Positions 1-11,463 are shown, numbered from the stretch's first letter. The stretch is 64,000 nt of DNA from Nemophila menziesii (GCA_029959085.1 JARWIR010000016.1:5315441-5379440); one strand, 5' to 3'. Made by a program: numbers and translations. Notes: a model not told the origin generated them from the sequence alone.

Positions 1-1064
1 GACCTAGGGTCTTCCAACACCTATAAATACACCCCTTAGAGCTCATAATTCAGTACCTCTCATTAATCTTTCAATTCTTAACATCCTTAGAGAGAGAGTC
101 ACAATAACCTCTCATATTTTACACAATTCATACATCCTTAGAGAGAAAGAGTCAACCACTTCAGAGCAAGAAGGCAAAGGAGGAGCTAGAGCTGGAGGAA
201 TTCTGTTCTTCCATCAACAGTCATCTAATCCTTAGGTTATATATTTCTTTTCTGTAATTAAATATGATGTCATTCTATTTAATTTCAGTCTTTAAATTTA
301 TCATGAGCTAAACTTTTACATACTTGAGAATCGCAATAAAGGGATGAACCCTAATTAATTTAATCTTTGTTTTGAATTTGGGATTGTATGATTTAAACTG
401 AATTAAGTCTTAGGTATTGGATATTACTTTGTTCTTAATCACTATTTCTTTTCCGTACAACTAGAATTAGCTGTTAGTATTTGGGCTATTCACTTTAGTG
501 GCGAAGTGATCATCCGACAGGGGGGTTTGAATACTGATCTAGGTAATACCCGTGTAATGTCCGTTATTGACCGACATGCTTAACTAGTTACATAGCCAAA
601 GAGGTAAAATCATATCATCCGAAGAGATATATTCGACCATACAGGTGTTTATAATACTTTAGGATAGCTTCTAGGTCCACCCGACAGGGGGCTAGGAGAT
701 ATTAGATTCCCGACTAGTATACTAATACCAAATTCTACCCTTAAACATAGCATAGATTATATTAGTTAGGAGGATTCTTTGCGAGACTCAAGTAATTCTC
801 TTATCTGAAGTCAGTATTTTATTTGCTTTAATTTAGTTTTTATTTATTTTGCATATTAGTTTTAAGAAAACCAAACAAAAATCATCTTATTTTACTTTTC
901 TGTAAACAATTATTCTTACTATCTGATTAATACTGGAGTTGAACCTAATCCGTCCATGAGAACGAACTTGATTATCATATATTACTTGGGACAACCGTAC
1001 ACTTGCGGTTAAGTGGTTCCTTTATTTTTGCACTTAATTTTATAACACCCCACTATCTCCACCA
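1..1064 (+). repeat. 5' LTR of element A (partial)
   Basis: This is the 3' 1064 bp of the left LTR; about 755 bp are missing at the window edge, judged from the full right copy at 5081-6896. It ends in ...ctccacca immediately before the primer site. A TATA box (ctataaata) at about 22-30 is the likely Pol II promoter, placing transcript start about 30 bp downstream (inference). Differences from the right LTR are mostly single substitutions and 1-2 bp indels. Confidence 0.9.
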
Positions 1065-1070
1065 AGTTTT

Positions 1071-1089
1071 TGGCACCGCTGTCGGGGAC
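1071..1089 (+). other. Primer-binding site of element A (tRNA-Asp type)
   Basis: The sequence tggcaccgctgtcggggac lies 6 bp inside the LTR. Athila-type elements use a site of the form TGGCGCCGTTGCCGGGGA, complementary to tRNA-Asp. This copy differs at a few positions. The equivalent site of element B (50024-50042, minus strand) is tggcgccgccgccgaggac. Confidence 0.75.
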
Positions 1090-1218
1090 GGTAGCATGAG
1101 ACCCCGGTGTTAATCTTTAGTAGTTGTAATTGTTTATTTATTTTTTTCAGATTTACGCTTGGTTTTGTTTTGTTGTACATATTTTTATTCAGGTAATGAT
1201 CAAGAGGTTTTATTGAAG

Positions 1219-2394
1219 ATGTATAGAGGACATTACCCGGATCCCGATCCATACGAATATTGGGAAGACTCTTCGGGACAACAACAATGGGGTAGTAACT
1301 TCTACCAACAATCCTATCAATACCCGCAAGAGCAGGATTGGAACAACCAATGGATCGGGAATAATCAACAACAATCATCATATCACTATCCCCAGGAGCA
1401 AGGATGGAACAACCAATGGGTTGGAAACATTCAACAACCGCCACCTCATCACTATCAGCAAGAAATTGACAATGAGATACGTTCTAAACTCCAGCGCTTA
1501 GTAGAAGAAACAAACGCCATCCAAGCACGCATGCAACAGATGGTAGAAGAATGGGGTAGTATGTCTTGTGAAGATTCCACTCCCCCGAGGGATGGAAGAG
1601 ATCAACTGGAAGAAGTAGTTGAGGAGGAGGTGTTGAAGGAAGATACTATTGATAGTGATATGACCATCATGTCGGTTATAAAAGAAGACCACCATGTGGT
1701 TGGCAATCTTATTAGCATGGTGGAAGAAGGAGTAGCAATGAAAATCCTAGAAATTGAAACTGAGATTGCTATTCCTATGGTGCGTGCACAGGATCATGAT
1801 ACAGAACGCAAACAAGAAGAAGAGGTGATCAAAATTAAGATTCCACATCAAGAATATGATGAAGTAATAGTGGAAGATTGGGTGGAAAGCGAAGACGAAT
1901 GTGAAGTGGTTGAGATATCCACCGAAGAATTCAAAGATCACAATACAATAGAAATCGAATCCCCACCACAAAAAGTTCACCAATCACTATCTCCACCACA
2001 AATCATCATTAGAGATAAAATACTGGAATCACCTCTATTACTACAAATGATCAACAGGTGCTACGCAAGAAAGGTGCTACACCGCAAGAGTAAAGCGGCA
2101 CGGAGAAGCACCTACCCACCACACTTTAAAGAGGAATGCGAGAGTGAAGAGGATAAAAATGAGCTTATACCGTTGAGGACGGTTATCTACTACCGTGTGG
2201 TGAAGAATACGTTTCGTCATGAAAGTAAGAAGGCGAAACGGAGATACTACCCTCCCCCTTTCAGAGATCGATTGAATAAAATTTTAAGGGGGAAGGTTCT
2301 AAAGCTTACATGCCAAGGACGAGGCGAATTCAAGCGGAGGAGAACCGCAAGGGCCTCAATACCATCTTCATGGAAGGTAACGCGTCGAACATAA
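1219..2394 (+). CDS. 391-aa protein of element A; no family recognised
   Basis: Single uninterrupted ORF of element A. The frame is open from 1159, but the first ATG is at 1219. A pyrimidine tract ending in cag at 1150 looks like a 3' splice site in the leader. Visible regions: residues ~15-80 are rich in Gln, Tyr, Trp and Asn, with a tandem repeat of about 25 residues containing YPQEQxWNNQW; ~85-115 is a possible short coiled coil; ~125-260 is strongly acidic with many Glu, Val and Ile; ~280-391 is basic, with a second repeat of the form KxxRRxxYPPxF. No gag, CCHC knuckle, protease, RT or integrase motif was seen. The end of the ORF sits where the gag-pol frame ends in element B: both are followed by similar DNA containing gacgt-aa-acaaaag. 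It may therefore be a rearranged gag/pol remnant or a captured sequence. It could serve as a structural RNA-binding protein (inference, weak). Confidence 0.6.
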   Translation: MYRGHYPDPDPYEYWEDSSGQQQWGSNFYQQSYQYPQEQDWNNQWIGNNQQQSSYHYPQEQGWNNQWVGNIQQPPPHHYQQEIDNEIRSKLQRLVEETNAIQARMQQMVEEWGSMSCEDSTPPRDGRDQLEEVVEEEVLKEDTIDSDMTIMSVIKEDHHVVGNLISMVEEGVAMKILEIETEIAIPMVRAQDHDTERKQEEEVIKIKIPHQEYDEVIVEDWVESEDECEVVEISTEEFKDHNTIEIESPPQKVHQSLSPPQIIIRDKILESPLLLQMINRCYARKVLHRKSKAARRSTYPPHFKEECESEEDKNELIPLRTVIYYRVVKNTFRHESKKAKRRYYPPPFRDRLNKILRGKVLKLTCQGRGEFKRRRTARASIPSSWKVTRRT

Positions 2395-2589
2395 AGACGT
2401 AATAAACAAAAGTGCTTCTTGGGAGACAACCCATGTTTAAATTGCTTTATGTTTTTCAATTCCTAGTGTATAATTCTAAGTTAGTGTCGAGTTTTAGTGT
2501 CTACTTTTAAAAGAAATGAGAAAGGTAGAGTGTTAATGGTGCAGGAATCGAGTTTGGGGTGCTAGGAAACGCAAAGAAAATTCTTGGAG

Positions 2590-2975
2590 AAACTCAAAGT
2601 CTGGTGCGGACTACCCCCGCGGTGTACCCCCTATACCGCAGGGATGTACCGCGCCCAAAAACCCGTACCACGGGTCGCGCACCACGGGTCTTATCCAGAG
2701 GCGAGAAAAAAAGGAGCTGATAGCCGCGGTGCACCGCACGCCCAAAACGCGTGCCACGGGGTATGTACCGCGGTTTTTTTTACGGAGCACGTGCGGACTA
2801 CCCATGCACCGCACCCCTGCACCGCACGGCAAAAACGCGTGCCACGGGGTGCTAGCACGGGTATAAGGCAGAGGCGAGAAATTCACACCAACAGCGCTGC
2901 GGTGTACCCTCGCGGTACACCCATGCACCGCAGGTATGCACCGCGCCAGGCGGTTTGTGAAGAGATCAAGGCCCA
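2590..2975. repeat. CpG-rich imperfect repeat array in element A
   Basis: About 380 bp of markedly GC- and CpG-rich sequence within an AT-rich element. Short motifs such as taccgcgcccaa, gtgccacgggg and gcaccgcac recur. A longer unit of about 174 bp, ending cagaggcgagaaa, appears at about 2656-2710 and again at 2830-2883. An ORF runs through it, but its composition reflects the repeat and no domain is seen. Arrays built from related taccg motifs occupy the same relative position in relic C (25370-25760) and element B (46590-46870). Confidence 0.75.
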
Positions 2976-5048
2976 GTCAACTTCTTACCTTAACGATAAA
3001 CCCTAGCCTCTTCAAAAACGAATTTTCCAGATTCTAACCCTTATGTACCTGCACAAAGACCACTACAACACCCAAGAACATTAAATCCTTCCTCCTAATC
3101 CATTCCAAACACACATCCAACACCACAATCCTTCAAGAAAATCAAGAAATCTTCTCCTTCAACCTTAAGCCTCTTCATCAAAGCTTCAATCCTATTCATT
3201 AAACCTTCTTCAAGCTATTAAATATTGATTACCCATCTCATATAACACCTAAATCCTTCATTCCAAATCCTCAAAACATCAAATTTCAAAACTCTTCTCT
3301 AGTTCTTGATTATTTGAAGTTTTGAGTTTGGGGTTCATTGAGATGACGGAGATTGGAAGGTCAAGAATACCATGAAGAGGAAGAAGAAGTTGAAGAACCT
3401 TGTATTACTTTTGGGTGTTGAAAGATGTAGTTAAAAGAATTTTGGGAGGATAATCATGAAGAGGTGTTGAAACCCATAGGAAAAATCACAAAAGAGTTGG
3501 AGCTTATGCAAATCATATTACGTGGAGTGAGCAATGTTCAACATGCCACCTACGCAACACAAGGAGCTCAACCTACACGCAACCATGGAAACCAGCTTCA
3601 TGCTGATCAGATACGTTTTCCTATCCCTTTCTTATTTGTTTTATTTATTTATTTGCTTTATTGAGTCTTTTTCGAGTCGTGGGGACACGACTCATTTTTG
3701 AGTTTGGGGTGGGGTTCGTTGCCTCATCCCAATTTTATGTGTTTTACTGTTTTTTTTTTAAAATTAATCTAAGGGTTGCGTTGACTGTAGAGTGTTTTAA
3801 ATGCCCCCATCAAGCATGTATTTATAAATTTATGATAGAAAACAGTTTACTTTAGGAGTTAGTGTAAACTGAACTTTGATTGCATGCAAATATGAAGTAA
3901 TTGATAGGAAGAATTAATGAACAATGCAAAAGAAGTAAACTTGTACTTAAGGATAATAGGTGGTTTGTAGAACGTGAGATCTAAATGAGTAGAGAACCCA
4001 CTTAGGTATGAACTAGAGACAAGTTGTGTAAATAGGAAGATGATAGAGGCAGTTCTTTGTTAGCCCTTTGAATCCTTTTTGGCTGTCTATCCATGAATTA
4101 ATTTTATCCTTCTTAGACAAATTTTTAGCCTTTAAGCCTTTCTTTTGTCGCCACATTATAAGCCAATATCCCTTTAGATTGTTAGGCATGACCATATGAC
4201 CCGCACTTGAATCACGATCCTGAGACTTCCTGTCTTGAGCTTGAGTTTGGGGTGATGGGTCCACTATATGGGAATTTACATTGGGTTGGGATTTTTGAGC
4301 TTATCAATGATGCTTTGTGCTATACATGATGATGATTCACATGTTTATTATATTGTAACCCTTTGCCGGGGTAATAGTAAATGGAAAAGAAGCTTCGAGC
4401 TCAAGTTATGAATAGGCATAACTGTGAAAAATAGCATGATATCTCAACATTAAAAAGAGAATCATGGCTATAAAGAAAAAACGAATGATTTGAAACGAAT
4501 ATACATATTCGGACCGGCAAAGTGGAAAATTTTAAGTGAATCATCCTTAGTGCTTATTGGGTTAATTTGGGGACGCTAATTAAGCGTGTAAATTGGGTTG
4601 AGTGAGAACGTAATTCGAGTGTAAACTCAAGCTCTCGGACAGTTTTGTTGATGGTAAGTGAGGAGAGAGCCAAAAGCTCACTTCAAATTTACCAAATATA
4701 CATACCATACCGTCCTTCAGCCTATGCTAAAACCGTAAAGACCTCGTGATTCCTAGATGCACAGTGAGTTAATAGGGATTATCCTAAGTGGAACATTCAA
4801 CACAAGTAAAGATCGAGGAACACCCTATAGCCACCATCTTGAGATAAGTAATAAGCATAACCTTCTAGCATTGTGAAATTAATTTTGGATTGATATTGTT
4901 TTGCATTTGATTTTGCATGATAAGTATAGGTGTATATTAATTCCTAGATTAGACTATGTGAAATTTGTTTTAAGCTTTGTTTTGGGATGATTTTATAGAT
5001 TCTACCTTCTGCATTCACCTAAAAGATCCTTTGTTTTTATTTTACTTT
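2976..5048 (+). other. Non-coding 3' half of element A
   Basis: This is the AT-rich stretch between the CpG-rich array and the polypurine tract; no coding region is supported. A block at about 3665-3730, with gtcgtggggacacgactc and gagtttggggt, recurs in relic C (26765-26830) and in element B (45795-45870, minus). Another conserved block at about 4205-4260 (cttgagtttggggtgatgggt) matches B around 45240-45320. The repeated gagtttggggt resembles the true polypurine tract, so these could be internal second-strand priming sites (inference). Confidence 0.6.
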
Positions 5049-5050
5049 GT

Positions 5051-5080
5051 CGGGACGACAAAGGTTTGAGTTTGGGGTCT
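5051..5080 (+). other. Polypurine tract of element A
   Basis: Purine-rich stretch ending gagtttggggtct directly before the LTR start tgatgtctcc. Element B has almost the same tract in reverse at 44472-44500. Confidence 0.75.
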
Positions 5081-6896
5081 TGATGTCTCCCTATTTGTTC
5101 TAATTCTTAGCCCTTTGGAGACATCCTTTTAGGTGAATAAATGACTTATTTGATAGACTTTGAGGCTTAATTGATCATATTGCACTTTCTCCCCTTGGAA
5201 ATTAACTCTTTGCAGAATCTGAGCTTTTGTGCGTAAATTTGATTGTTTTTAATGCAAAGTTAATAGGTTCTTGAATTTCATGAAAGACCAATCCAAGGAG
5301 GAGAAGTGAGAATAAAGTCTTAGTGTATTTTAGAGTGTTAGGAAAATGATTTTGAGTCGAGTTTCTATTTTTAGAGTACACTTTCCTATTTCGATTTCTT
5401 GATTTATTGATTTATTATTTTTAAGCATATGCGGTTTAATTATTTATTTAATGTGAAGCTTTAAAAGATAAACGGTAATTACTTAGAGACCAAGTCAAGA
5501 TAAAGATAAAAGGAAAGAAGATTTACATGGAAATAAGAAGATTTAGGAAAGATTTATTCAAAGGAGGAAAAGATAAAGCTGCCTTTTGAAATCTGAAAAT
5601 CCAGCCACGTTTTAGAGATTAAATCATAATAAAATATTGGCATGGATTCTGGATGAATGGTCTGCACCAATAGAAAGAGTTTTCCAAGACAAGCAGTTTC
5701 ATATATTGGAACTTCTCAAACGGATAAGTATTGAAAAGGATATGACCAAATCAAATCAGCAAAATCTTACCTTTCCTAGAATTTAGAGCTACGAATTTGA
5801 GAGTATTTGACTTGTCTTCCACTCCAAGCAAATTCGACCTAGGGTCTTCCAACACCTATAAATACACCCCTTAGACCTCATAATTCAGTACCTCTCATTA
5901 ATCTTTCAATTCTTAACATCCTTAGAGAGAGAGTCACAATAACCTCTCATATTTTACACAATTCATACATCCTTAGAGAGATAGTCAACCACTTCAGAGC
6001 AAGAAGGCAAAGGAGGAGCTAGAGCTGGAGGAATTCTGTTCTTCCATCAACAGTCATCTATTCCTTAGGTTATATATTTCTTTTCTTTAATTAAATATGA
6101 TGTCTTTCTATTTAATTTCAGTCTTTAAATTTATCATGAGCTAAACTTTTACATACTTGAGAATCGCAATAAAGGGATGAACCCTAATTAATTTAATCTT
6201 TGTTTTGAATTTGGGATTGTATGATTTAAACTGAATTGAGTCTTAGGTATTGGATATTACTTTGTTCTTAATCACTATTTCTTTTCCGTACAACTAGAAT
6301 TAGCTGTTAGTATTTGGGCTATTCACTTTAGTGGCGAAGTGATCATCCGACAAGGGGGTTTGAATACTGATCTAGGTAATACCCGTGTAATGTCCGTTAT
6401 TGACCGACAGGCTTAACTAGTTACATAGCCAAAGAGGTAAAATCATATCATCCGAAGAGATATATTCGACCATACAGGTGTTTATAATACTTTAGGATAG
6501 CTTCTAGGTCCACCCGACAGGGGGCTAGGAGATATTAGATTCCCGACTAGTATACTAATACCAAATTCTGCCCTTAAACATAGCATAGATTATATTAGTT
6601 AGGAGGATTCTTTGCGAGACTCAAGTAATTCTCTTATCTGAAGTCAGTATTTTATTTGCTTTAATTTAGTTTTTATTTATTTGCATATTAGTTTTAAGAA
6701 AACCAAACAAAAATCATCTTATTTTACTTTTCTGTAAACAATTATGCTTACTATCTGATTAATACTGGAGTTGAACCTAATCCGTCCCCGAAAACGAACT
6801 TGATTATCATATATAACTTGGGACAACCGTACACTTGCGGTTAAGTGGTTCCTTTATTTTTGCACTTAATTTTATAACACCCCACTATCTCCACCA
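5081..6896 (+). repeat. 3' LTR of element A (complete, 1816 bp)
   Basis: Starts tgatgtctcc after the polypurine tract and ends ctccacca. Positions from 5836 onward match window positions 1-1064 almost exactly, including the TATA box at about 5857. The first 755 bp are the U3 part missing from the left copy. The start also resembles the LTR starts of the solo LTR at 35114 and, in reverse, of element B. Confidence 0.92.
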
Positions 6897-6986
6897 CATA
6901 TGCACTATTCTTGATGCATCATTCTCTCACACCATAAAAGGCTTCCATTTAACATAAAAGACCATTGTAGGATTTGTATAAAAAAA

Positions 6987-7602
6987 GAGTAATGCTGGAT
7001 ATCACCTCAAATCACATCACATTTTTATCGTTCATTATGTGGACCAATCATAAAGAGAAAAAAATGATAAATTATGAAAGAGAAATTATATGATTGGCTA
7101 TGCTGTAGATCTCGGTTCCGCGGCCTAGGCGGTCGACTGGGGCCTAGCGCCTAGGAGGGACTACGCGGGGCATAGGCGGGAATACGCGGTTTTGAATCCT
7201 GCTATGTAATTTTATATATTTACTAATACGCGTGGATAATTATGATAATTTTATCTATTTAAGTCATAAAATTCATCTAACACCACTATATTGAATATGA
7301 AAAATACTAAAATTAGAGTTATAATATCAATTCAAGAATTTCCGAGAGTAAAATAAATTTAATGGAGGGCCTAGGCGGCAAGTTTTACCATTAATCGGTG
7401 CTTAGGCGCCTCTTCCACGGCGACTAAGGCGTTGGGAAAAAATGCCTAGCATTTTTACTAGGCGTAAGCGGTTGAGGGGGGAGTTGACGCCTAGACGGCG
7501 CCTAGGCGGCGATATCTACAGCATAGATGATTGGTTAATTTAAAATCCACCTAGGAGGTAGTAAAAGAGTGATGTGGTTTGGGATGATATCTATCATTAC
7601 TC
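6987..7602. mobile_element. MITE with long terminal inverted repeats, interrupted by a hAT MITE
   Basis: Left end gagtaatgctggatatcacc and right end, read in reverse, gagtaatgatagatatcatc match over about 34 bp. The similarity extends inward to an accaatcat block next to the inner element. Removing the inner element and one copy of its target duplication leaves about 180 bp, typical of a MITE. The flanks are ataaaaaaa and ataaaaagt, a possible imperfect 9-bp target duplication. The superfamily cannot be fixed from this. Confidence 0.7.
7098..7526. mobile_element. hAT-type MITE, CCTAGGCG-rich, nested
   Basis: Perfect 13-bp terminal inverted repeats (ctatgctgtagat / atctacagcatag) are flanked by a perfect 8-bp target duplication atgattgg at 7090-7097 and 7527-7534. 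An 8-bp duplication is characteristic of hAT elements. The interior is AT-rich, but both subterminal regions are full of cctaggcg-type palindromic units, which could be transposase-binding sites or form hairpins. No ORF is present, so it is non-autonomous. Confidence 0.85.
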
Positions 7603-9747
7603 ATAAAAAGTTAATAAACAACACTACAATTATACTTAAATTAGATAATTCTGAAAAATTGTATATTGATGAGATTAGGTTAAAATTAAATCAATTTTTT
7701 AGAGTTTCAACTGTAAAAATTGATTTTTTTTTACCTTAATTTGGGTTCTTTAATTATGATGGCCCAGCCGAGCTGGATTGATGTTGAAGGTGGAGGGTCC
7801 CTGAATGGAGGCAGATTTCTTTTGTAGGAGAGCGGCTTGGTGGAAGGTGAGATTGTGAAGAGATTTATTTTTTATTTTTTGGTGTACGAGTGAGAGGAGA
7901 TGATTTTTAGGTTTTGTGTTTCATTGTTTTTCAATCTTACATTTTTTTTAATATTTTGTTCAGAAAGTTTGTAACGTGTATATTTTTTTTATTTATATTT
8001 TTTTATTTTATTTTTTGTAAGGTTGTATTAGGTATATCATAAGTTTATAATAATACTTTGGATCTTATTTATCCAAACTTTTGGGCTGAACTTCATAAGA
8101 CATAATTTGTTGGGTTGTGGTCCTAATTAGCAATTCTCTCATATTTTTATAGGTGTAATTGTTGTAAACAATTTGGAAAAGTTGGATTATTATATTATTT
8201 AAGTTTCATAATGTGTAATAAAAAAGGATGAGCAAGTGCTCTTTATATATGGAATACAAGACTCTTTCACTAACTTATTAACTCTATCATTATTTATGAG
8301 TAAATATGAATATAATGTAGGGTGTTTTTTTGTCCTCCACTACTTTAAATGATAATATCCACTAAATAATGTTTTTGCAACGCTATTGGATATTATTTCA
8401 TAGCGCTTCTTGTACTACCTTGTTAAAAACCTTGCAAGGAAAACATGTTGGGATAAAACATATGCGAAAGAAAAGAATGCAGTGTGTATATGTCTCCCCT
8501 ACAGCATATGGTAATATCTTTAAGAAGATAAGGATTTTTTAGTATGAGGAATATAGTATCTTGAATCATCATTATTATCGACTTGTCTTAGGAAATGCAA
8601 GTATTTTCGCATACAATTATAAAGTGGAGACAGTAAATTATATTGACACGATATTCTATCTGTTATCTTGGACTTTCCTTGTGAACTTTAATTTGACCAA
8701 CTCGTATGGGTTGAAATTCACCAAAAAAAATTCTATATGCCTCGTTAAAACCTTAATAGGAAATTCATGTAGGATAAAAACCTATCAATACGCTTTTAAT
8801 TTTCCTCGTTAAAAACCTTGTCAGGAAAACATTATGGAAAAAATCATTGACAAAGGGAAAAATAGTGCAACGTGTATTCGTCTCCCCCTCATGTAAATGT
8901 ATCTCGACATTCAGTATCTTAAACATTTTGATAAGTGTAACTATAATTCAAATTAAAAATATATGCAGTCATATCGTCATATAACATTAGAATGATCCAC
9001 AAAATACAATCATGTGAAATTTAGAGTAATAAGTATTCATGCACGTAATCATAAATAAACACATATTCTACTTAAGAAATATAAAAAAAATATATGGCAG
9101 ATTACATAACAATATATAAGACAATCAAAGATTGTAAGACAACAAAAGTTATACGAATTTCATTCTAATATATCTCAAGATTTATGTATACGCGTTTTTA
9201 GACTTCTGAAGACTTTCATGTGATTTTTCGTATCACACGATACATATTGGTAAATTTATTTTACCATAAGACGCACATGAAGTCCTATATGAAACTTTTA
9301 GGCAACCAAAAATGTTCATCATATATTCATATTGACTTTGTGAGTATGGTTATGCCTGACGGCGTCTTTTTTATTTGGGCAATACAATTTTCTAGCCGAC
9401 ATTATAGAATAGACTTCAATTCAATATCTTTGTTTTTATTTAATAACTTTTACATGATCACTTGCACATATTGTTCAATCATAATATATATTTTTCAATT
9501 CCATATATTTCTATAGTAATATAATTGAATGAGATTATTTTATCTCAATTTCTCAATAATAAAAAAATATTCAGGTACCTGGTACTCTTTTTAAAATACT
9601 ATTCTTTAGTTATATTATCTATATTATTTTATGATGATTTTAGAAGTGTCAACTTGCTCATACTGCTCAGTTTTATGATATTTTAGAAAGGGTAGGTCGA
9701 CCACGCTTTACGTGTTGAAATGTATCTTTTTCAAATATACGTGATGA
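7603..9747. other. Unassigned AT-rich DNA
   Basis: No supported gene. The stretch 7620-8330 is AT-rich with long T runs. The part around 8425-8900 holds a diverged repeat (separate entry). The right part may belong to lost 5' sequence of the CACTA element starting at 9748, but no tnp2 catalytic-core similarity was seen here. A cactacaa at 7626 was considered as a CACTA end and not accepted. Confidence 0.4.
8425..8900. repeat. Diverged direct repeat with cgttaaaaaccttg motif
   Basis: Two clear copies, at about 8428-8505 and 8806-8890, share gttaaaaaccttg, aggaaaacat, a purine-rich middle, a gtgtat element and tctcccc. A third shorter version is at about 8742-8790 (cgttaaaaccttaataggaaa). The copies are 64-380 bp apart. 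The class is unknown; similar strings are common in plant repetitive DNA to my recollection, but no family name is claimed. Confidence 0.55.
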
Positions 9748-11250
9748 TGCAGTATCTTTTCGTGGCTAGTATCCCAGGGCTTATCGAAGACAAAGCGATT
9801 AGTGATGCGATTATTGGGTAAGCTAACGTGTTTAGAGTCGTTTGTAATAAAAATCTCAGCAGGAAAGAGTTAGAATCGGGTAAGGCGAAAGTGGTTGAAG
9901 TTATGTGTATACTGGAAATGATTTTGCCTCCCGCGTTTTTTGATATAATGATCAACCTGATTATAAACTTATACGACGAAGCTTTGTTAGGGGGACCGAT
10001 TCAGATGCGTTGGATGTACCCGTTTGAGCGGTATCTAAAGAAGTTAAAGGAGTACATACAAAACCCGGCTAGGCCTGAGGGTTCAATCGTCGAGGGGTAC
10101 GTCGTAGAGGAGACTTTGACTTTCATATCGCGTTATCTTGAAGAAGAAAAAATAAAGTTCAATGAACCGGGTAGATATACCGAGAGTGAAGCTCAACCTA
10201 AAGAGTATGGTGTGTTGCAATACATTGAGAATGAGAAAATCAACTGGTACATCCTACTTAATTGCGATGAAATCCAAAATTTGATGATGTAAGTTGATCA
10301 TTTTATTTGTTATTTTTTTAATTCGGTATGGAAAAACGTATTGAATTTACTCTTCAAATGTGCAGGGAACACAAAGCCACGCTATCGGGCCCTAAAGCTG
10401 ATAAAACTAGGAAATGCCGACAAAATTTTCGAGATTGATTTTTGCATAAGGTATACATTCATTCAAATACCAATTTAGGTCTCAATATTTGACAATGTGG
10501 TTATTATTTTTTTTGTTTGTAGGTTTATTATATGGAAAAAGACGGTGATGCATTTGCTACTAGTGAGATGATTTCATTTTCTAGTAAATCTCATGGTGTA
10601 GTTTATAAGTACGATTCATGTGTTGTGAACGGTGTCAAATGGGTTACTCGTGAAAAGGGGGAAAAGGGTGGCTCAATATTACGGGGTATGCACCATGTAC
10701 GATGAAAAACCATATTACGGTGAATTATTCAAGATTTTAGAGGTAACATTTGATGGTGGTTGTTCAGTTGTGCCATTCGAGTGTAATTGGTATAACACGA
10801 GTTAGCGAGGACAGAGAATGGGGTAACCATTATTAACACATCTACTTTTTTTTTGGAGAGACGAGCCATACATCTTAGCCACACAAGCGAAAAAAGTATT
10901 TTATATTGATGAGATTAATTCAAGGAAAACTCAAAAAGGGTGGAAAGTTGTTTGGGAAATCAATGATAGACATGGATGGAGTCCCGGGTTTAGAATCACT
11001 ACCTACTGTAAACGAAAGTGTCACGATCCCTTTAGTGAACACCGAGACGGATTACTCACAGTTACACTTGACAATTGGTGAGGAGATCCCCTTTGACCCT
11101 TTTCTTTTGCACGTAGCATTAATTATTGATGAAGATGATGATCTTTTTGACGACACGATGGACGAGTATGCCGACGATGAAGTAGAGGAACCAATCTACG
11201 TTGATAGTGATGAGGAAGATGTTGACACGAGTGGTTACGATACAGACTGA
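9748..11250 (+). pseudogene. CACTA Tnp2-type transposase, C-terminal fragment (DUF4218 + DUF4216)
   Basis: The first exon (about 9748-10288) encodes a DUF4218-like domain, with PPAFFDIMINLIINL, RWMYPFERYLKKLK and RPEGSIVEGY. It has one stop at about 9819. An intron follows, 10289-10365 (gtaagt...tgcag), then a short exon, then a second intron, 10451-10522 (gtatac...tgtag). From 10523 a DUF4216-like region reads SFSSKSHGVVYKYDS, PYYGELFKILEV and FECNWYN, with a frameshift near 10690. The acidic tail at 11080-11250 ends the family's usual C-terminus. The upstream DDE catalytic domain is missing, so it cannot be an active transposase. Confidence 0.82.
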
Positions 11251-11463
11251 TTTGAGGATTGTTTGGATTTTTTATTACTATTTTTTTATTGTACGATTTT
11301 TGATTACGTGTTTTTTGATTGTTTGGATTTTGATTATGTGTTTATGTATGTATGGATTTTGATGATGTTTTACGATTGTTTGGAATTGTATTACGTCAAG
11401 TTTATTGCTCGTTAGAAATTAAAATTACTTTTTTAAAATTTAGTTTAAAAAAAATAGTTATTC

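Larger units (their letters stand above)
1..6896 (+). mobile_element. Athila-like non-autonomous LTR retrotransposon A (left end outside window)
   Basis: Two direct copies of the same sequence (1-1064 and the 3' part of 5081-6896) flank a unique interior, with a primer-binding site just inside the left copy and a polypurine tract just before the right copy. LTR ends are tg...ca. The leader, the 3' non-coding half and the LTR layout match element B (42869-51623), which does carry an Athila-type gag, so A belongs to the same lineage of Ty3/gypsy. No gag, protease, RT, RNase H or integrase motif is visible in A; the only long ORF is 1219-2394. The two LTRs differ at about 15 sites by eye, so this is a recent insertion. 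It could only have moved with enzymes supplied by another element (inference). The left target duplication is outside the window. Confidence 0.88.

Noticed and set aside
1040..1444. 134-codon minus-strand ORF over the element A leader
   Set aside because: It crosses the LTR end, primer site and the start of the plus-strand ORF; a shadow frame.
2584..3006. 140-codon ORF across the CpG-rich array of element A, with a 105-codon ORF on the other strand
   Set aside because: Long frames on both strands come from the low-stop GC-rich repeat composition; no domain is seen.
1..6896. The long direct repeat as a segmental duplication
   Set aside because: Primer site, polypurine tract and tg...ca ends show it is an LTR pair.
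8561..9516. ORFs of 83 and 98 codons in the unassigned region
   Set aside because: AT-rich, low complexity, rich in Phe/Ile/Tyr, no motifs; the first overlaps the diverged repeat.
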